NCBI GenBank assembly: GCA_017434555.1
Contig: JAFRFB010000037.1
Span: forward strand, 1-33,620
Reading direction: 5' to 3'
Origin: Methanobrevibacter sp.
Lineage (GTDB): Archaea; Methanobacteriota; Methanobacteria; Methanobacteriales; Methanobacteriaceae
DNA length: 33,620 bases
Shown: piece by piece, positions 24,632 to 32,931 of the stretch
Position numbering within the stretch: position 1 is the first letter of the stretch
Layout of the letters: every line of letters starts with the position of its first letter
Translations under genes and position numbers: made by a program
The notes under the pieces: generated by a model
Databases searched by the model: none
What the model was told of the DNA's origin: nothing
The model's input: only the letters and a program-made list of their open reading frames with translations

Positions 24632-26326
24632 ATGAGAGGCGGAGAAGCGATTATTGAATCCCTTAAAAAAATGGGAGTAGAAACAATATTTGGTTATCCT
24701 GGTGGACAAACCATACCCTTATATGATATGTTATATGATGCAGATATCAACCATATCTTAGTTAGACATGAACAGGCAGCAGCTCATGCAGCTGACGGAT
24801 TTGCAAGGGCTTCAGGTAAGGTGGGTGTGTGTTTGGCAACTTCCGGACCGGGCGCAACCAACTTAGTCACTGGAATTGCTACTTCTTTTATGGATTCTTC
24901 TCCTATTGTAGCTATTACGGGTCAGGTTCCAACTCATTTAATTGGAAATGACGCTTTTCAGGAAGCTGATATCATTGGTATTACTATGCCTATTGTTAAG
25001 CATAGTTTTCAACCTAAAGACCCTAATTTAATACCTTCCGTTATTAAAACTAGTTTTGATTTGGCTACAAGTGGAAGACCAGGGCCTGTTTTAATAGATG
25101 TTCCAAAAGAAGTTCAGGAAGGGGAACTTACAGATTTTAATGAAAATTTAATTCAAACAAATGGATATAATCCGACCCTTAAAGGCAATCCTAGACAAAT
25201 TAAAAAGGCTAGTGAATTGATTAAACAAGCTAAAAGGCCTTTAATACTTGTGGGTGCAGGTGTTATTTTAGCTAATGCATGTGATGAATTAAGTGAATTT
25301 GCACACTTAATTAATGCTCCGGTAATGACTTCACTTTTAGGTAAAGGAGCTATTGATGAAAATGATGAATTGGCATTGGGAATGCTTGGAATGCATGGAA
25401 GAAAAGTTTCCAATGATTCAATCAATGAATGTGATTTGTTAATAGCTATAGGTATAAGATTTTCAGATAGAACCACCGGAAGATTGGACAGTTTTGTTCC
25501 GGACAGTAAAGTTATCCATATTGATATAGACCCTGCAGAAATTGGTAAAAATGTAGAAGTCGATTTGCCAATTGTAGGGGATGCTAAAAACATTTTAAAA
25601 TCATTAAATAATTTATTTAAAGGATATTCCGTATCTGGTGATGTCAATTCATGGACTGATAAAATAAAACAAAGAAAAATAGATTTATTGCCAAGAGTCA
25701 CATATGATGACGTTCCACTTAAACCGCAAACAGTAATAAAGGAAATCAGTGAAGTTTTAACTCCTGATTCAATTTTAACGACTGATGTCGGTCAAAATCA
25801 AATGTGGGCAGCTCATTTTTATAATACTCAAAAACCTCGTAAATTCATATCATCAGGAGGGCTTGGAACTATGGGATTCGGTTTCCCGTCAGCTATCGGT
25901 GCAAAAGTTGCATGTCCAGATGATCCTGTTGTCTCCATTAATGGTGACGGCGGATTCTTAATGGTTTGCCAGGAATTGGCTACAGTTTATGATTATGATA
26001 TACCTGTTATAGCAATGGTGCTTGAAAATAGAACTTTGGGTATGGTATATCAATGGCAAAGTTTATTATATGATGGAAGACATTCACAAACTGAATTTAA
26101 AGACAGTCCTGACTTTGTTAAATTAGCAGAAAGTTTTGGAGTTAATGCAGTTAGAGTTGAAAAACCTGGTGAAACGAAAGAAGCATTAAAATCTGCAATT
26201 AAAGATAATGAAGCTATACTGATTGATGTTATAATAGATTCAGAAGAAACACTTCCTATGTTGCCTCCAGGAGCAGGTATCAATGAAATGATTGGAGAAT
26301 ATAAACTCGAAAAAGATGTGATTTAA
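24632..26326 (+). CDS. ilvB: Acetolactate synthase, catalytic subunit
   Basis: This thiamine-diphosphate enzyme (564 residues) condenses pyruvate with pyruvate or 2-oxobutyrate, releasing CO2, the first common step of branched-chain amino acid synthesis. The catalytic Glu lies in VRHEQAAAHAADGFARASG (about 44-62), the FAD-binding middle domain is present, and the ThDP motif NGDGGFLMVCQEL is near 449-461. The small subunit gene starts directly after its stop, and a carbonic anhydrase gene follows that. Confidence 0.97.
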   Translation: MRGGEAIIESLKKMGVETIFGYPGGQTIPLYDMLYDADINHILVRHEQAAAHAADGFARASGKVGVCLATSGPGATNLVTGIATSFMDSSPIVAITGQVPTHLIGNDAFQEADIIGITMPIVKHSFQPKDPNLIPSVIKTSFDLATSGRPGPVLIDVPKEVQEGELTDFNENLIQTNGYNPTLKGNPRQIKKASELIKQAKRPLILVGAGVILANACDELSEFAHLINAPVMTSLLGKGAIDENDELALGMLGMHGRKVSNDSINECDLLIAIGIRFSDRTTGRLDSFVPDSKVIHIDIDPAEIGKNVEVDLPIVGDAKNILKSLNNLFKGYSVSGDVNSWTDKIKQRKIDLLPRVTYDDVPLKPQTVIKEISEVLTPDSILTTDVGQNQMWAAHFYNTQKPRKFISSGGLGTMGFGFPSAIGAKVACPDDPVVSINGDGGFLMVCQELATVYDYDIPVIAMVLENRTLGMVYQWQSLLYDGRHSQTEFKDSPDFVKLAESFGVNAVRVEKPGETKEALKSAIKDNEAILIDVIIDSEETLPMLPPGAGINEMIGEYKLEKDVI

Positions 26327-26812
26327 ATGGATGTAAAATATCATGTTATAAGTACACTTGTAGAAAATAAACCTGGAGTTTTACAAAAAGTTTCTGGCCT
26401 GTTTACACGAAGAGATTTCAATATTGACAGCATTACAGTAGGCGAATCAGAAGTCGATGGACTTGCAAGAATGGTAATTACTGTAAAGGCTGATGATAAG
26501 ATATTGGAACAGGTTACCAAGCAATTAAATAAATTGGTTGATGTTATCAAGATTAAAGATATTTCTAAAAATGCAGTTAAAAGGGAATTATGTCTTGTAA
26601 AAGTCAATATTCCTAATGAAAAGGCAAGAGCTGAAATAATGCAATATGTCAATATTTTCAGGGCAAAAATCGTTGATGTAACAGAAGAGACATTAATAAT
26701 TGAAATAACTGGAGATATGGAAAAAACCAATGCATTTATATCTTTATTAAAAGGTTATGGAATCAAAAAGATTTCAAGAACCGGCCTTACCGCAATGGCA
26801 AGGGGAGTTTAA
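26327..26812 (+). CDS. ilvN: Acetolactate synthase, regulatory small subunit
   Basis: The 161-residue protein has an N-terminal ACT domain ([21 protein letters not shown] at 6-26, split in the family into a valine-binding fold) and a C-terminal domain ending in [16 protein letters not shown]. It activates the catalytic subunit and confers valine feedback inhibition. Its ATG follows the ilvB stop with no gap, so translation is coupled. The next gene (carbonic anhydrase) starts 1 nt after its stop and uses an SD located in its last codons. Confidence 0.95.
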   Translation: MDVKYHVISTLVENKPGVLQKVSGLFTRRDFNIDSITVGESEVDGLARMVITVKADDKILEQVTKQLNKLVDVIKIKDISKNAVKRELCLVKVNIPNEKARAEIMQYVNIFRAKIVDVTEETLIIEITGDMEKTNAFISLLKGYGIKKISRTGLTAMARGV

Positions 26813-26813
26813 A

Positions 26814-27341
26814 ATGACAATTTTGGATAATGTATTAAAAGATAATAAGGAATTTGTTGAAAACTTTGAAGGCGAAGAGATGTCTCACCATGCAGCTAAA
26901 AAATTAGCTATTTTGACCTGTATGGACTGCAGATTAATCGACTTTTTTGAACCTGCATTAGGTTTAAAAAGAGGGGATGCTAAAATCGTAAGAAATGCGG
27001 GTAATTCAATTGTCGGTGAAGATGCAATCCGATCAATCGGTGCAGCTTTATACAATCTTGGAGCTGAAGAAGTAATGGTCGTTGGTCACACCGAATGTGG
27101 TATGGCTGGTGCTGATGCTGAAGCTTTAAAAGAAAAAATGCTTCAAAGAGGCATTAAAGAAGAAGACGTTGCTAAATATGATTTAGCTCAATGGATTGGT
27201 GGATTTGAATCTGAAGAACAAAATGTTATAGATGTCGTAGAAAAAATTAAAAACCACCCATTAATTCCTGATGTACCAGTTCACGGTTTAATAATCGATA
27301 TTGTAACCGGTGAGTTAAAAGTTTTAGTAGATGGTTATTAA
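26814..27341 (+). CDS. Beta-class carbonic anhydrase
   Basis: This 175-residue zinc enzyme interconverts CO2 and bicarbonate. The ligands are Cys36 (TCMDCR, with the Asp38-Arg40 dyad), His92 and Cys95 (GHTECGM), the pattern of the compact beta-class Cab enzyme of methanogens. I choose ATG 26814 because GGGGAG (26802-26807) precedes it; the longer frame from 26757 runs through the end of ilvN and adds residues of no family resemblance. It is the last gene of ilvB-ilvN-cab and ends in a hairpin spanning the stop. The context may link CO2 released by acetolactate synthase to bicarbonate supply for carboxylases (inference). Confidence 0.93.
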   Translation: MTILDNVLKDNKEFVENFEGEEMSHHAAKKLAILTCMDCRLIDFFEPALGLKRGDAKIVRNAGNSIVGEDAIRSIGAALYNLGAEEVMVVGHTECGMAGADAEALKEKMLQRGIKEEDVAKYDLAQWIGGFESEEQNVIDVVEKIKNHPLIPDVPVHGLIIDIVTGELKVLVDGY

Positions 27342-27364
27342 ATCATCTATTCTCTTATTTTTTT
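27329..27364 (+). terminator. Hairpin spanning carbonic anhydrase stop codon
   Basis: AGATGGTT (27329-27336) and AATCATCT (27341-27348) form an 8-bp stem (one G-U) with a 4-nt loop; the stop codon sits at 27339-27341. A T-rich tract to 27364 follows. It separates the ilvBN-cab unit from the alkyltransferase gene starting at 27368. Confidence 0.6.
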
Positions 27365-27367
27365 AAA

Positions 27368-27889
27368 ATGATTAATATAAAACACTACACATCACCAATT
27401 GGAGATATTTTACTTGCTTCTAGAAATGAAAAATTAATCGGAGCCTGGTTTGAGGGACAAAAATATTATTTGGCCAACGTTTCAGATGAAATTATAGAAA
27501 AAGATGATGAAACTTTAATCCAAGCTAAAAAATGGTTAGACAGCTATTTTAATGGTGAAAAACCTTTAATTGATGAATTAGAATTGGCTCCTGTAGGTAC
27601 AGACTTTAGAAAAGAAGTCTGGAAAATCCTTTGCGAGATTCCATATGGAAAAACTATTTCTTATAAAGACATTGCCGATAAAATAGCCAAAAAAAGAGGG
27701 ATTGAAAAAATGTCTTCCCAGGCCGTTGGAGGAGCAGTCGGACACAATCCGATTTCAATCATCATTCCTTGCCACAGAGTTGTCGGTTCAAAGGGAGAGT
27801 TAACAGGCTATGCGGCGGGAATTGACAAGAAGAAGTTTCTCCTAAAGCATGAAAAATATTATTCAGTTGCTGATCTATATAAAAAGTAA
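27368..27889 (+). CDS. ogt: Methylated-DNA--protein-cysteine methyltransferase
   Basis: This suicide DNA-repair protein (173 residues) transfers alkyl groups from O6-alkylguanine to its own cysteine. The N-terminal RNase-H-like domain (1-75) precedes the active domain: helix-turn-helix around ISYKDIADKIAKK (97-109), the Asn hinge in GGAVGHNPISI, and IIPCHRVVG with acceptor Cys135, then KGELTGYAAG. The start lies 4 nt after the T tract of the preceding terminator and has no SD, so it may be leaderless from an internal promoter or arise from read-through. Its 3' end overlaps the convergent membrane-protein gene by 31 nt. Confidence 0.94.
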   Translation: MINIKHYTSPIGDILLASRNEKLIGAWFEGQKYYLANVSDEIIEKDDETLIQAKKWLDSYFNGEKPLIDELELAPVGTDFRKEVWKILCEIPYGKTISYKDIADKIAKKRGIEKMSSQAVGGAVGHNPISIIIPCHRVVGSKGELTGYAAGIDKKKFLLKHEKYYSVADLYKK

Positions 27890-28281
27890 TTGAATATGAA
27901 TATGACTATTGCAAAAATTATAATATAGAACAGGGAATTCATCATTAAATTAAATTCAAATCCGTTTATAACGAAGTTTATGTAATCCGGTGGCAATAAC
28001 GGATTGAAATTGAATAAAAATATTGTTGTAATTATAAATATTATATCAAAAATTAAAATATAAACTCCTGCAAATACAAATCTGAGAGAAGTGTTTGGAA
28101 CATGGCCTTCCTCGACTAGAATATTCAGACCATAAATTATTAGGAAGTATATTCCAAATAGATTTCCAATATATAATACATCATTAAGGCCTAACTTGAT
28201 CAAGACATAACATCCAACATATGAAATAATCAATGCCGTTAATAAAATTATAACTATGAATCGTAGAAATTTAGTATTCAT
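27859..28281 (-). CDS. Small integral membrane protein, unknown function
   Basis: The 140-residue protein has four hydrophobic helices (about 6-30, 38-56, 70-94, 112-137) separated by short polar loops, with no recognised motif. AGGATA precedes the ATG. Its last ten codons overlap the alkyltransferase gene on the other strand. It lies downstream of the anchored surface protein on the same strand, separated by a hairpin terminator, so it probably has its own promoter. Confidence 0.65.
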   Translation of the reverse strand: MNTKFLRFIVIILLTALIISYVGCYVLIKLGLNDVLYIGNLFGIYFLIIYGLNILVEEGHVPNTSLRFVFAGVYILIFDIIFIITTIFLFNFNPLLPPDYINFVINGFEFNLMMNSLFYIIIFAIVIFIFNYFLYRSATE

Positions 28282-28336
28282 TATCCTAGACTTTGTTAAT
28301 TAAAATATATAGTTATTTTCTAAAAAATTAAAAATA

Positions 28337-28351
28337 TTTCACAAAGTGAAA
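28337..28351 (-). terminator. Hairpin after the surface protein gene
   Basis: TTTCAC (28337-28342) and GTGAAA (28346-28351) with a 3-nt loop lie 7 nt after the stop of the surface protein gene; TATTTTT follows on the minus strand. Confidence 0.5.
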
Positions 28352-28357
28352 AATCTA

Positions 28358-29953
28358 CTAATCATGTTTTGTATAACTTGATACGAAAATTGTAGATACA
28401 ATAAATATTGCAATCACTGTGAATAATATATTGTATGGATTACCACTAAACAATACAGAATTTTTAATTTCTTCTTTAATATCACTAACAATACTTGAAT
28501 TGGTAGTATTAGTAGTATTAGTTAAATTTACATCTGTCAGATTTCCAGTTAAAAATTTGTTAATAACTAAATAATCTCCACTGACATACCTCTCATGAGG
28601 TTTATGTTTTTCTTTTCCGTATATTATATTGTATACAATAGAATCGCATTGTTTTTTTATCTCTTCTGATTCAATTAATTCTCCTTTATAAGTATCATAT
28701 TTTAATGCATATGATAATGCGTCATTCTTATTCGTTCTATTTACCCATAAATAATAAAATATTAAATCCTCGCAATTTGGAATATGTATTGAATATATGT
28801 TTTTATTTATTTTCAGTCCAAGCACGCTTATAATGCCCATTATGGCATCTGAAGTGCCTGTTTCATTAACTTTTACTTGTCCGGCGGAGGTCAAAACATA
28901 TAGATATGGATAATCTCTCTGAATATCTATACCCTGTGATTTGAAATAATCTAAAGCTTTCAAACTAGCATTAACACCAATTTCGAAAGGTGTAATTCTA
29001 TTTAAATCTTCTTTTTCATTTAGGTCTAAATCTAGAATTTCATCCGTAGACTTATTTACCATATCAACAGTGATATACGCCATTTCATCTGGATTATTAT
29101 TCCAAGTGAATGCATTATCATCAATGTCTCTTGAAGCGCCCAATATATTTGATGCATATTCAAGAGGTAAACCAATTTGTGGATAATTATTATAATTTCT
29201 CTGATTACTTATAAATCCGAATAAATACGATTCTTTAATTAAAGCAAAATTGCTTGAAAGTTCATTAATTAAGGATTCACTCCAATAATTAACGATTTGA
29301 TCATTATTACCAGATAATTCTATTTTATTTTCATAAAATGTTTCTTTTAAAGATCTATTAGTTTCAGTATTTAAATTTCTTTCAGTTAAAGGTAACATTA
29401 AAAGATTACCGTTATTTTTCATTACATATCCATTAGAAGCATTTAATCTTTCATTTAAACTATTTTCTATGGTATTTTCATTAATTTCAGCTATGTCTGA
29501 ACTATAATATTCGTTAGAATAACTTGCCTCGCTATTTACTGTATTATCTATATTCAAATTGGAATCGTCTTCATGAATTATGTTAATTTCATCAATCACA
29601 ATATTGGAATTTTCCTCATTTATGATGCAAACATTATTAATTTTTAAATCTGAATAATCTGGTTGATTATCCAAATCATTAATCAACTTTTTATTATTAC
29701 CTACCTTGGAAAGGATATTACTTTTATCAATTTCCTTTGCTTCAATATTTAAATTGGAATCATCTTCAAATGAAAATGTATTTTCACTTGAACTAGGATA
29801 ATAACTCTCTAATCCACTATTTGAATCCATCTGAACTTCTGATTGTGGCATTGACAATTGTGTATCAACACCCATATCCTCATTAGCGGAGACAACACTT
29901 AATGAACACAGTGCTAAAATTAATAGAAAAACCATGATAACACCATGTTTCAT
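28358..29953 (-). CDS. Secreted, C-terminally anchored surface protein, unknown function
   Basis: The 531-residue protein has a signal peptide (1-23, MKHGVIMVFLLILALCSLSV and on to VSA), an acidic Asn/Ser-rich low-complexity region (about 25-215) containing two EDDSNLNI repeats (63-70 and 128-135), a more ordered domain (about 220-465), a Thr/Asn stalk with five adjacent N-x-S/T sequons (471-487) and a TM anchor (about 506-526) with a short basic tail. The ordered domain, especially TPFEIGVNASLKALDYF and TSDAIMGIISVLG, faintly recalls FmdE-like sequences, but I would not assign it. An AGGAG site precedes the ATG. A promoter with an inverted repeat lies upstream. It probably belongs to the lineage-specific surface proteome. 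Confidence 0.75.
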   Translation of the reverse strand: MKHGVIMVFLLILALCSLSVVSANEDMGVDTQLSMPQSEVQMDSNSGLESYYPSSSENTFSFEDDSNLNIEAKEIDKSNILSKVGNNKKLINDLDNQPDYSDLKINNVCIINEENSNIVIDEINIIHEDDSNLNIDNTVNSEASYSNEYYSSDIAEINENTIENSLNERLNASNGYVMKNNGNLLMLPLTERNLNTETNRSLKETFYENKIELSGNNDQIVNYWSESLINELSSNFALIKESYLFGFISNQRNYNNYPQIGLPLEYASNILGASRDIDDNAFTWNNNPDEMAYITVDMVNKSTDEILDLDLNEKEDLNRITPFEIGVNASLKALDYFKSQGIDIQRDYPYLYVLTSAGQVKVNETGTSDAIMGIISVLGLKINKNIYSIHIPNCEDLIFYYLWVNRTNKNDALSYALKYDTYKGELIESEEIKKQCDSIVYNIIYGKEKHKPHERYVSGDYLVINKFLTGNLTDVNLTNTTNTTNSSIVSDIKEEIKNSVLFSGNPYNILFTVIAIFIVSTIFVSSYTKHD

Positions 29954-30417
29954 AAATTTCTCCTAATTGGAATATATAATCAATTATACCCACTATAGAT
30001 ATGGTAATACCAAATATGTATTACAATATATAATATTTCATTCATTTTTAAAAAGATTTACTATTTTTTAATCCTTTTCAAGATAATTTTCACATGCCAT
30101 CGATTTTAAAGATGAACATGACTCTATGTAAAAATATAAAAACTAAAGAAGCATTTTTACTGTTACATTTCTTTTTTGCTTATACTTATTTAAAAAACCA
30201 TATTAAAAGTAAATAGATACTTATATTGTAAATACAATGCCAAGAATAGATTAAAAGAAATTCAAATCATAGAATGGAATATTCAATCAAAAAGGGAGGA
30301 ATTGAAAAAAAGAGCTAACTTTTTTTACACTTCCATCAATCAAAAAGTTATTTAAATATAAAAATTAATATTATTAATTGATAAATTTTATCTAATTATT
30401 TATAGGAGACATTAAAA
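29954..30417. other. 464-nt intergenic region between divergent surface-protein and ilvC genes
   Basis: The left end carries the minus-strand promoter of the surface protein with an inverted repeat (30004-30024). The right end carries the ilvC promoter: a TTATTTAAATATA box at about 30348-30360 and AGGAG (30404-30408) before ATG 30418. In between are a short palindrome ATTGTA/TACAAT (30225-30238), a 12-base repeat (30283-30294 and 30336-30347) and no convincing gene or tRNA. Confidence 0.6.
30004..30038 (-). promoter_or_regulatory. Candidate promoter/operator of the surface protein gene
   Basis: A TATA-like ATTATATATT lies on the minus strand at about 30036-30026. Just downstream is an inverted repeat, GTAATAC (30004-30010) and GTATTAC (30018-30024), with a 7-bp spacer, at the expected start site. 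That placement fits a repressor operator; the binding protein is unknown. A second TATA-like stretch near 29970-29980 is an alternative promoter. Confidence 0.4.
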
Positions 30418-31410
30418 ATGAAAATGTATTATGATGCAGATGTAAATACAGACGCACTTGAAGGAAAAACCATTGCTGTAATCGGTTATGGTTCACAAGG
30501 TAGAGCACAATCTAGAAACATGGCTGATAGTGGAGCTAATGTAATAGTTGGTGTTCGTGAAAACGGTAGTTCCTGGAATTTAGTTCAAGAAGATGGAATG
30601 ACTGTTAAAACTATTGAAGACGCTGCAAAAGAAGCAGATATTATCCACATTTTACTTCCTGATGAAATCCAGGAAAGAGTATACAAAGAACAGATTGCAC
30701 CTTATGTCGAAAGCGGCAACACTATTTCATTTTCACACGGTTATAACATTCACTTTGGCTTAATCGACCCTGCTGAAGATGTTAATATTGTAATGTTTGC
30801 ACCAAAAGGACCAGGATCTATGGTAAGAAGAACTTACGAAGAAGGATTCGGTATTCCTGGTTTAGTTGCAGTTGAAAGAGATGCAACCGGTGATGCAATG
30901 CAATTAGCATTAGGTATGGCAAAAGCTTGTGGATTAACCAAAGCCGGTGTCTTAGAAACTACTTTCAAAGAAGAAACTGAAACTGATTTATTCGGTGAAC
31001 AAACTGTATTGTGTGGAGGAATCACTGAATTGATTAATGCAGGTTTCACTACTTTAGTTGAAGCAGGTTATCAACCTGAAATTGCTTACTTTGAAACTTG
31101 TCACGAAGTAAAACTTATCGTTGACTTAATTTATGAAAAAGGTTTCCAAGGAATGTGGCATGATGTAAGTAACACTGCTGAGTTTGGTGGTTTAACTAGA
31201 GGATCTAAAATTATTACTCAAGAAGCAAAAGACGGTATGAAAGAAGTTTTATCTCAAATCCAAGATGGTACCTTCAAAAAAGAATGGGCTGATGAAAATG
31301 CTACTGATGGAGCTAATTTAAAAGAAATGAGAGCAGCTCAAGAACAAATGGATATTGAAATTGTCGGTACCAGATTAAGAAAAGCTTGTGGATTACAAAA
31401 AGATGATTAA
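30418..31410 (+). CDS. ilvC: Ketol-acid reductoisomerase
   Basis: This NADPH/Mg2+ enzyme (330 residues, class I length) converts acetolactate to dihydroxyisovalerate, between the products of ilvB/ilvN and ilvD in the same window. The nucleotide-binding [17 protein letters not shown] (23-39) is followed by the catalytic-domain metal ligands in [12 protein letters not shown] and later [18 protein letters not shown]. The usual His of GSQGHA is Arg here (GSQGRA). It has its own promoter, apart from the other ilv genes, and a terminator hairpin across its stop codon. Confidence 0.97.
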   Translation: MKMYYDADVNTDALEGKTIAVIGYGSQGRAQSRNMADSGANVIVGVRENGSSWNLVQEDGMTVKTIEDAAKEADIIHILLPDEIQERVYKEQIAPYVESGNTISFSHGYNIHFGLIDPAEDVNIVMFAPKGPGSMVRRTYEEGFGIPGLVAVERDATGDAMQLALGMAKACGLTKAGVLETTFKEETETDLFGEQTVLCGGITELINAGFTTLVEAGYQPEIAYFETCHEVKLIVDLIYEKGFQGMWHDVSNTAEFGGLTRGSKIITQEAKDGMKEVLSQIQDGTFKKEWADENATDGANLKEMRAAQEQMDIEIVGTRLRKACGLQKDD

Positions 31411-31440
31411 GTTCATCTTTTAACTTTTTTTTTACTTTTT
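31398..31440 (+). terminator. Hairpin spanning ilvC stop codon plus T tract
   Basis: AAAAGATGA (31398-31406) and TCATCTTTT (31413-31421) form a perfect 9-bp stem with a 6-nt loop holding the stop codon (31408-31410). Two runs of eight or nine Ts follow (31425-31433 and beyond). Confidence 0.7.
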
Positions 31441-31479
31441 TTTAAAATTTTATTTTTAGGGATAATTGGGGAGTTTTAT

Positions 31480-32487
31480 ATGGTTTTTATCGGAATGGAC
31501 CACGGTACTACCGGTATTTCTTTTTGTTTAATGGATGATGATGGAGATATAATTGACATTTTTAAAATTGATAGGGAAGATTCTAAAAGCGGCAAGGTTT
31601 CCGCTATTGAAGAGTTATCTAAAAGATGTGATTTTGATTCAGTTAAATTAATGGCAATAACCTACGCTATGGGTGATGGAATCAGCAAAATTTTACCAAC
31701 AGATAAGGTTGAAGACAGAGGAATCCTATCCATTGAAGGTGCAGGTAAGGTTACCGGCGGCGGAACTTCAGTATTTTCCGAACTTGAAAATTCAAAAATT
31801 CCAAGTATCATGATACCTGGTCTTCACAAACATTCTGCTTCATTGAACGATTTATTTAATGCAGCATATTCTCATCAGGCTAGTCCTGAGAAGGTGAGTA
31901 TTTCATATAATGCAATTATCGAAACAAATTGGAAAAATTTTATCGTTGCAGATATATCATCCAACAGTGTTAACATATTAATTGAAGATTCTAAAATAAA
32001 AGGTGCGATTGATGCATGCCTTGGAGCTATGGGAATCGTTCACGGGCCGATTGATTTGGAAATGATACGGGACATTGATGAAGGCAGAAGAACTGCAAAT
32101 GAATGTTTTTCACATGCAGGAGCAGTTAAAATCGCTGAAATAGATGGTAAAGTAGCTAATATGAAAGACCAATTATTGGAAAACTATAGAAACGGTGATG
32201 AAAAAGCAAAATTGGCTATTGACACATTAATAATGACCGTTGCTATGGAAATTGCAGGACTGGATGTTGTGTGTAAAAACGAAATTGAAGGTATTGTCCT
32301 GACAGGATCAGTTGGCAGTGCAACAGAACCTTTCAACTTTGAAGATGAAATAAATAAATATTTCAAGAATAAATATGAATTAAAAGTAATTTCTAAAGAA
32401 TCCGGCGCAATTGGTGCTGCTCAAATAGCACGTGATGTTTACAACGGTAAAGACAACATCTTAGGTATTGAAGTTGATTTAAGTTAA
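31480..32487 (+). CDS. Methanogenesis marker protein 12 (ASKHA fold)
   Basis: The 335-residue protein starts with an actin/HSP70/sugar-kinase-type phosphate-1 loop, FIGMDHGTTGISF (3-15), has DISSNSVNILIEDSKIKGAIDACLGAMG in the middle and a late adenosine-type motif EGIVLTGSVGSA (about 269-280). This matches the methanogenesis marker 12 family (TIGR03281), which is confined to methanogens and close relatives; its biochemical role is unknown, and an ATP-dependent activation or assembly function has been supposed from the fold. GGGGAG before ATG 31480 fixes the start. It follows ilvC after a terminator, so it is probably transcribed separately. Confidence 0.88.
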   Translation: MVFIGMDHGTTGISFCLMDDDGDIIDIFKIDREDSKSGKVSAIEELSKRCDFDSVKLMAITYAMGDGISKILPTDKVEDRGILSIEGAGKVTGGGTSVFSELENSKIPSIMIPGLHKHSASLNDLFNAAYSHQASPEKVSISYNAIIETNWKNFIVADISSNSVNILIEDSKIKGAIDACLGAMGIVHGPIDLEMIRDIDEGRRTANECFSHAGAVKIAEIDGKVANMKDQLLENYRNGDEKAKLAIDTLIMTVAMEIAGLDVVCKNEIEGIVLTGSVGSATEPFNFEDEINKYFKNKYELKVISKESGAIGAAQIARDVYNGKDNILGIEVDLS

Positions 32488-32515
32488 AAATTAATTTTAA
32501 AATGGTGGATGGTGG

Positions 32516-32713
32516 TTATTCTTTTAAGCTAACGAAAACTATATTTCCGCCTTTTAAGGTTTCAATACCATTTTCATTTTCTAAAACAATATTTAAATAA
32601 TTATCAATAGCTATTATTTTTCCTTCAGCCTGATTATTGTCTCTTAATTCTACAGTCACGTTTTTATTTTTAAATTGGTTAAATAACCTGTTTACTTGGT
32701 CTTTGTCAGTCAT
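32516..32713 (-). CDS. Archaeal Sm-like (Lsm/SmAP) RNA-binding protein
   Basis: The 65-residue protein is a single Sm fold: motif Sm1 around VTVELRDNNQAEGKIIAIDNYLNIVLEN and a short Sm2 near LKGGNIVFVSL. Archaeal Sm proteins form heptameric rings that bind U-rich RNA. I start it at ATG 32713 (MTDKDQVNRLF); the in-frame TTG at 32722 would put the start against the AAAGGAT site, whereas 32713 leaves a usable spacing. The usual Sm2 start RG(D/N) is replaced by KGGN, as in several archaeal members. It is divergent from the small gene at 32788. Confidence 0.87.
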   Translation of the reverse strand: MTDKDQVNRLFNQFKNKNVTVELRDNNQAEGKIIAIDNYLNIVLENENGIETLKGGNIVFVSLKE

Positions 32714-32787
32714 ATTTTTCAATCCTTTTAATCTATATTATAATATATTTTTTAAATTTATATAGTTTAATGTTTCAATATATTACT

Positions 32788-32931
32788 ATGTCAATTAATC
32801 AGTTAGAAAGTAATTTGGAAGCTATTACCAGAACAATAGCACAACTCAAAAAAGATGGATGTACAGACGAAAAGATTTTTAAAGAACTTTACGAAGAACG
32901 TGATAAGATACTTAAAGATTTAAATCTCTAA
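32788..32931 (+). CDS. 47-residue helical protein, unknown function
   Basis: The short gene encodes MSINQLESNLEAITRTI and on to a highly charged end (ELYEERDKILKDLNL), likely one or two amphipathic helices or a coiled coil. No SD is present, but a TTTAAATTTATATAG box at about 32750-32764 predicts a start close to the ATG, fitting a leaderless mRNA. It is divergent from Lsm, with a 74-nt shared promoter region. Codon use resembles real genes here. Its 3' end overlaps the end of the decayed minus-strand gene by 12 nt. Confidence 0.55.
   Translation: MSINQLESNLEAITRTIAQLKKDGCTDEKIFKELYEERDKILKDLNL

Noticed and set aside
25153-25701. Long minus-strand frame opposite ilvB
   Set aside because: Antisense shadow of a well-supported coding frame, with no start signal or recognisable product.
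26757-26813. N-terminal extension of the carbonic anhydrase starting at 26757
   Set aside because: It lies entirely within ilvN in another frame; a strong SD precedes ATG 26814, which gives the family's normal start.
30225-30238. Palindrome ATTGTA/TACAAT as an ilvC operator
   Set aside because: It is about 115 nt upstream of the likely TATA box and short for such AT-rich DNA; too weak to list as regulatory.
30302-30355. 17-codon TTG frame with a strong SD (GGGAGG) upstream of ilvC, as a leader peptide
   Set aside because: It ends at the ilvC TATA box, so it would not be on the ilvC transcript; no run of branched-chain codons and no attenuator structure.
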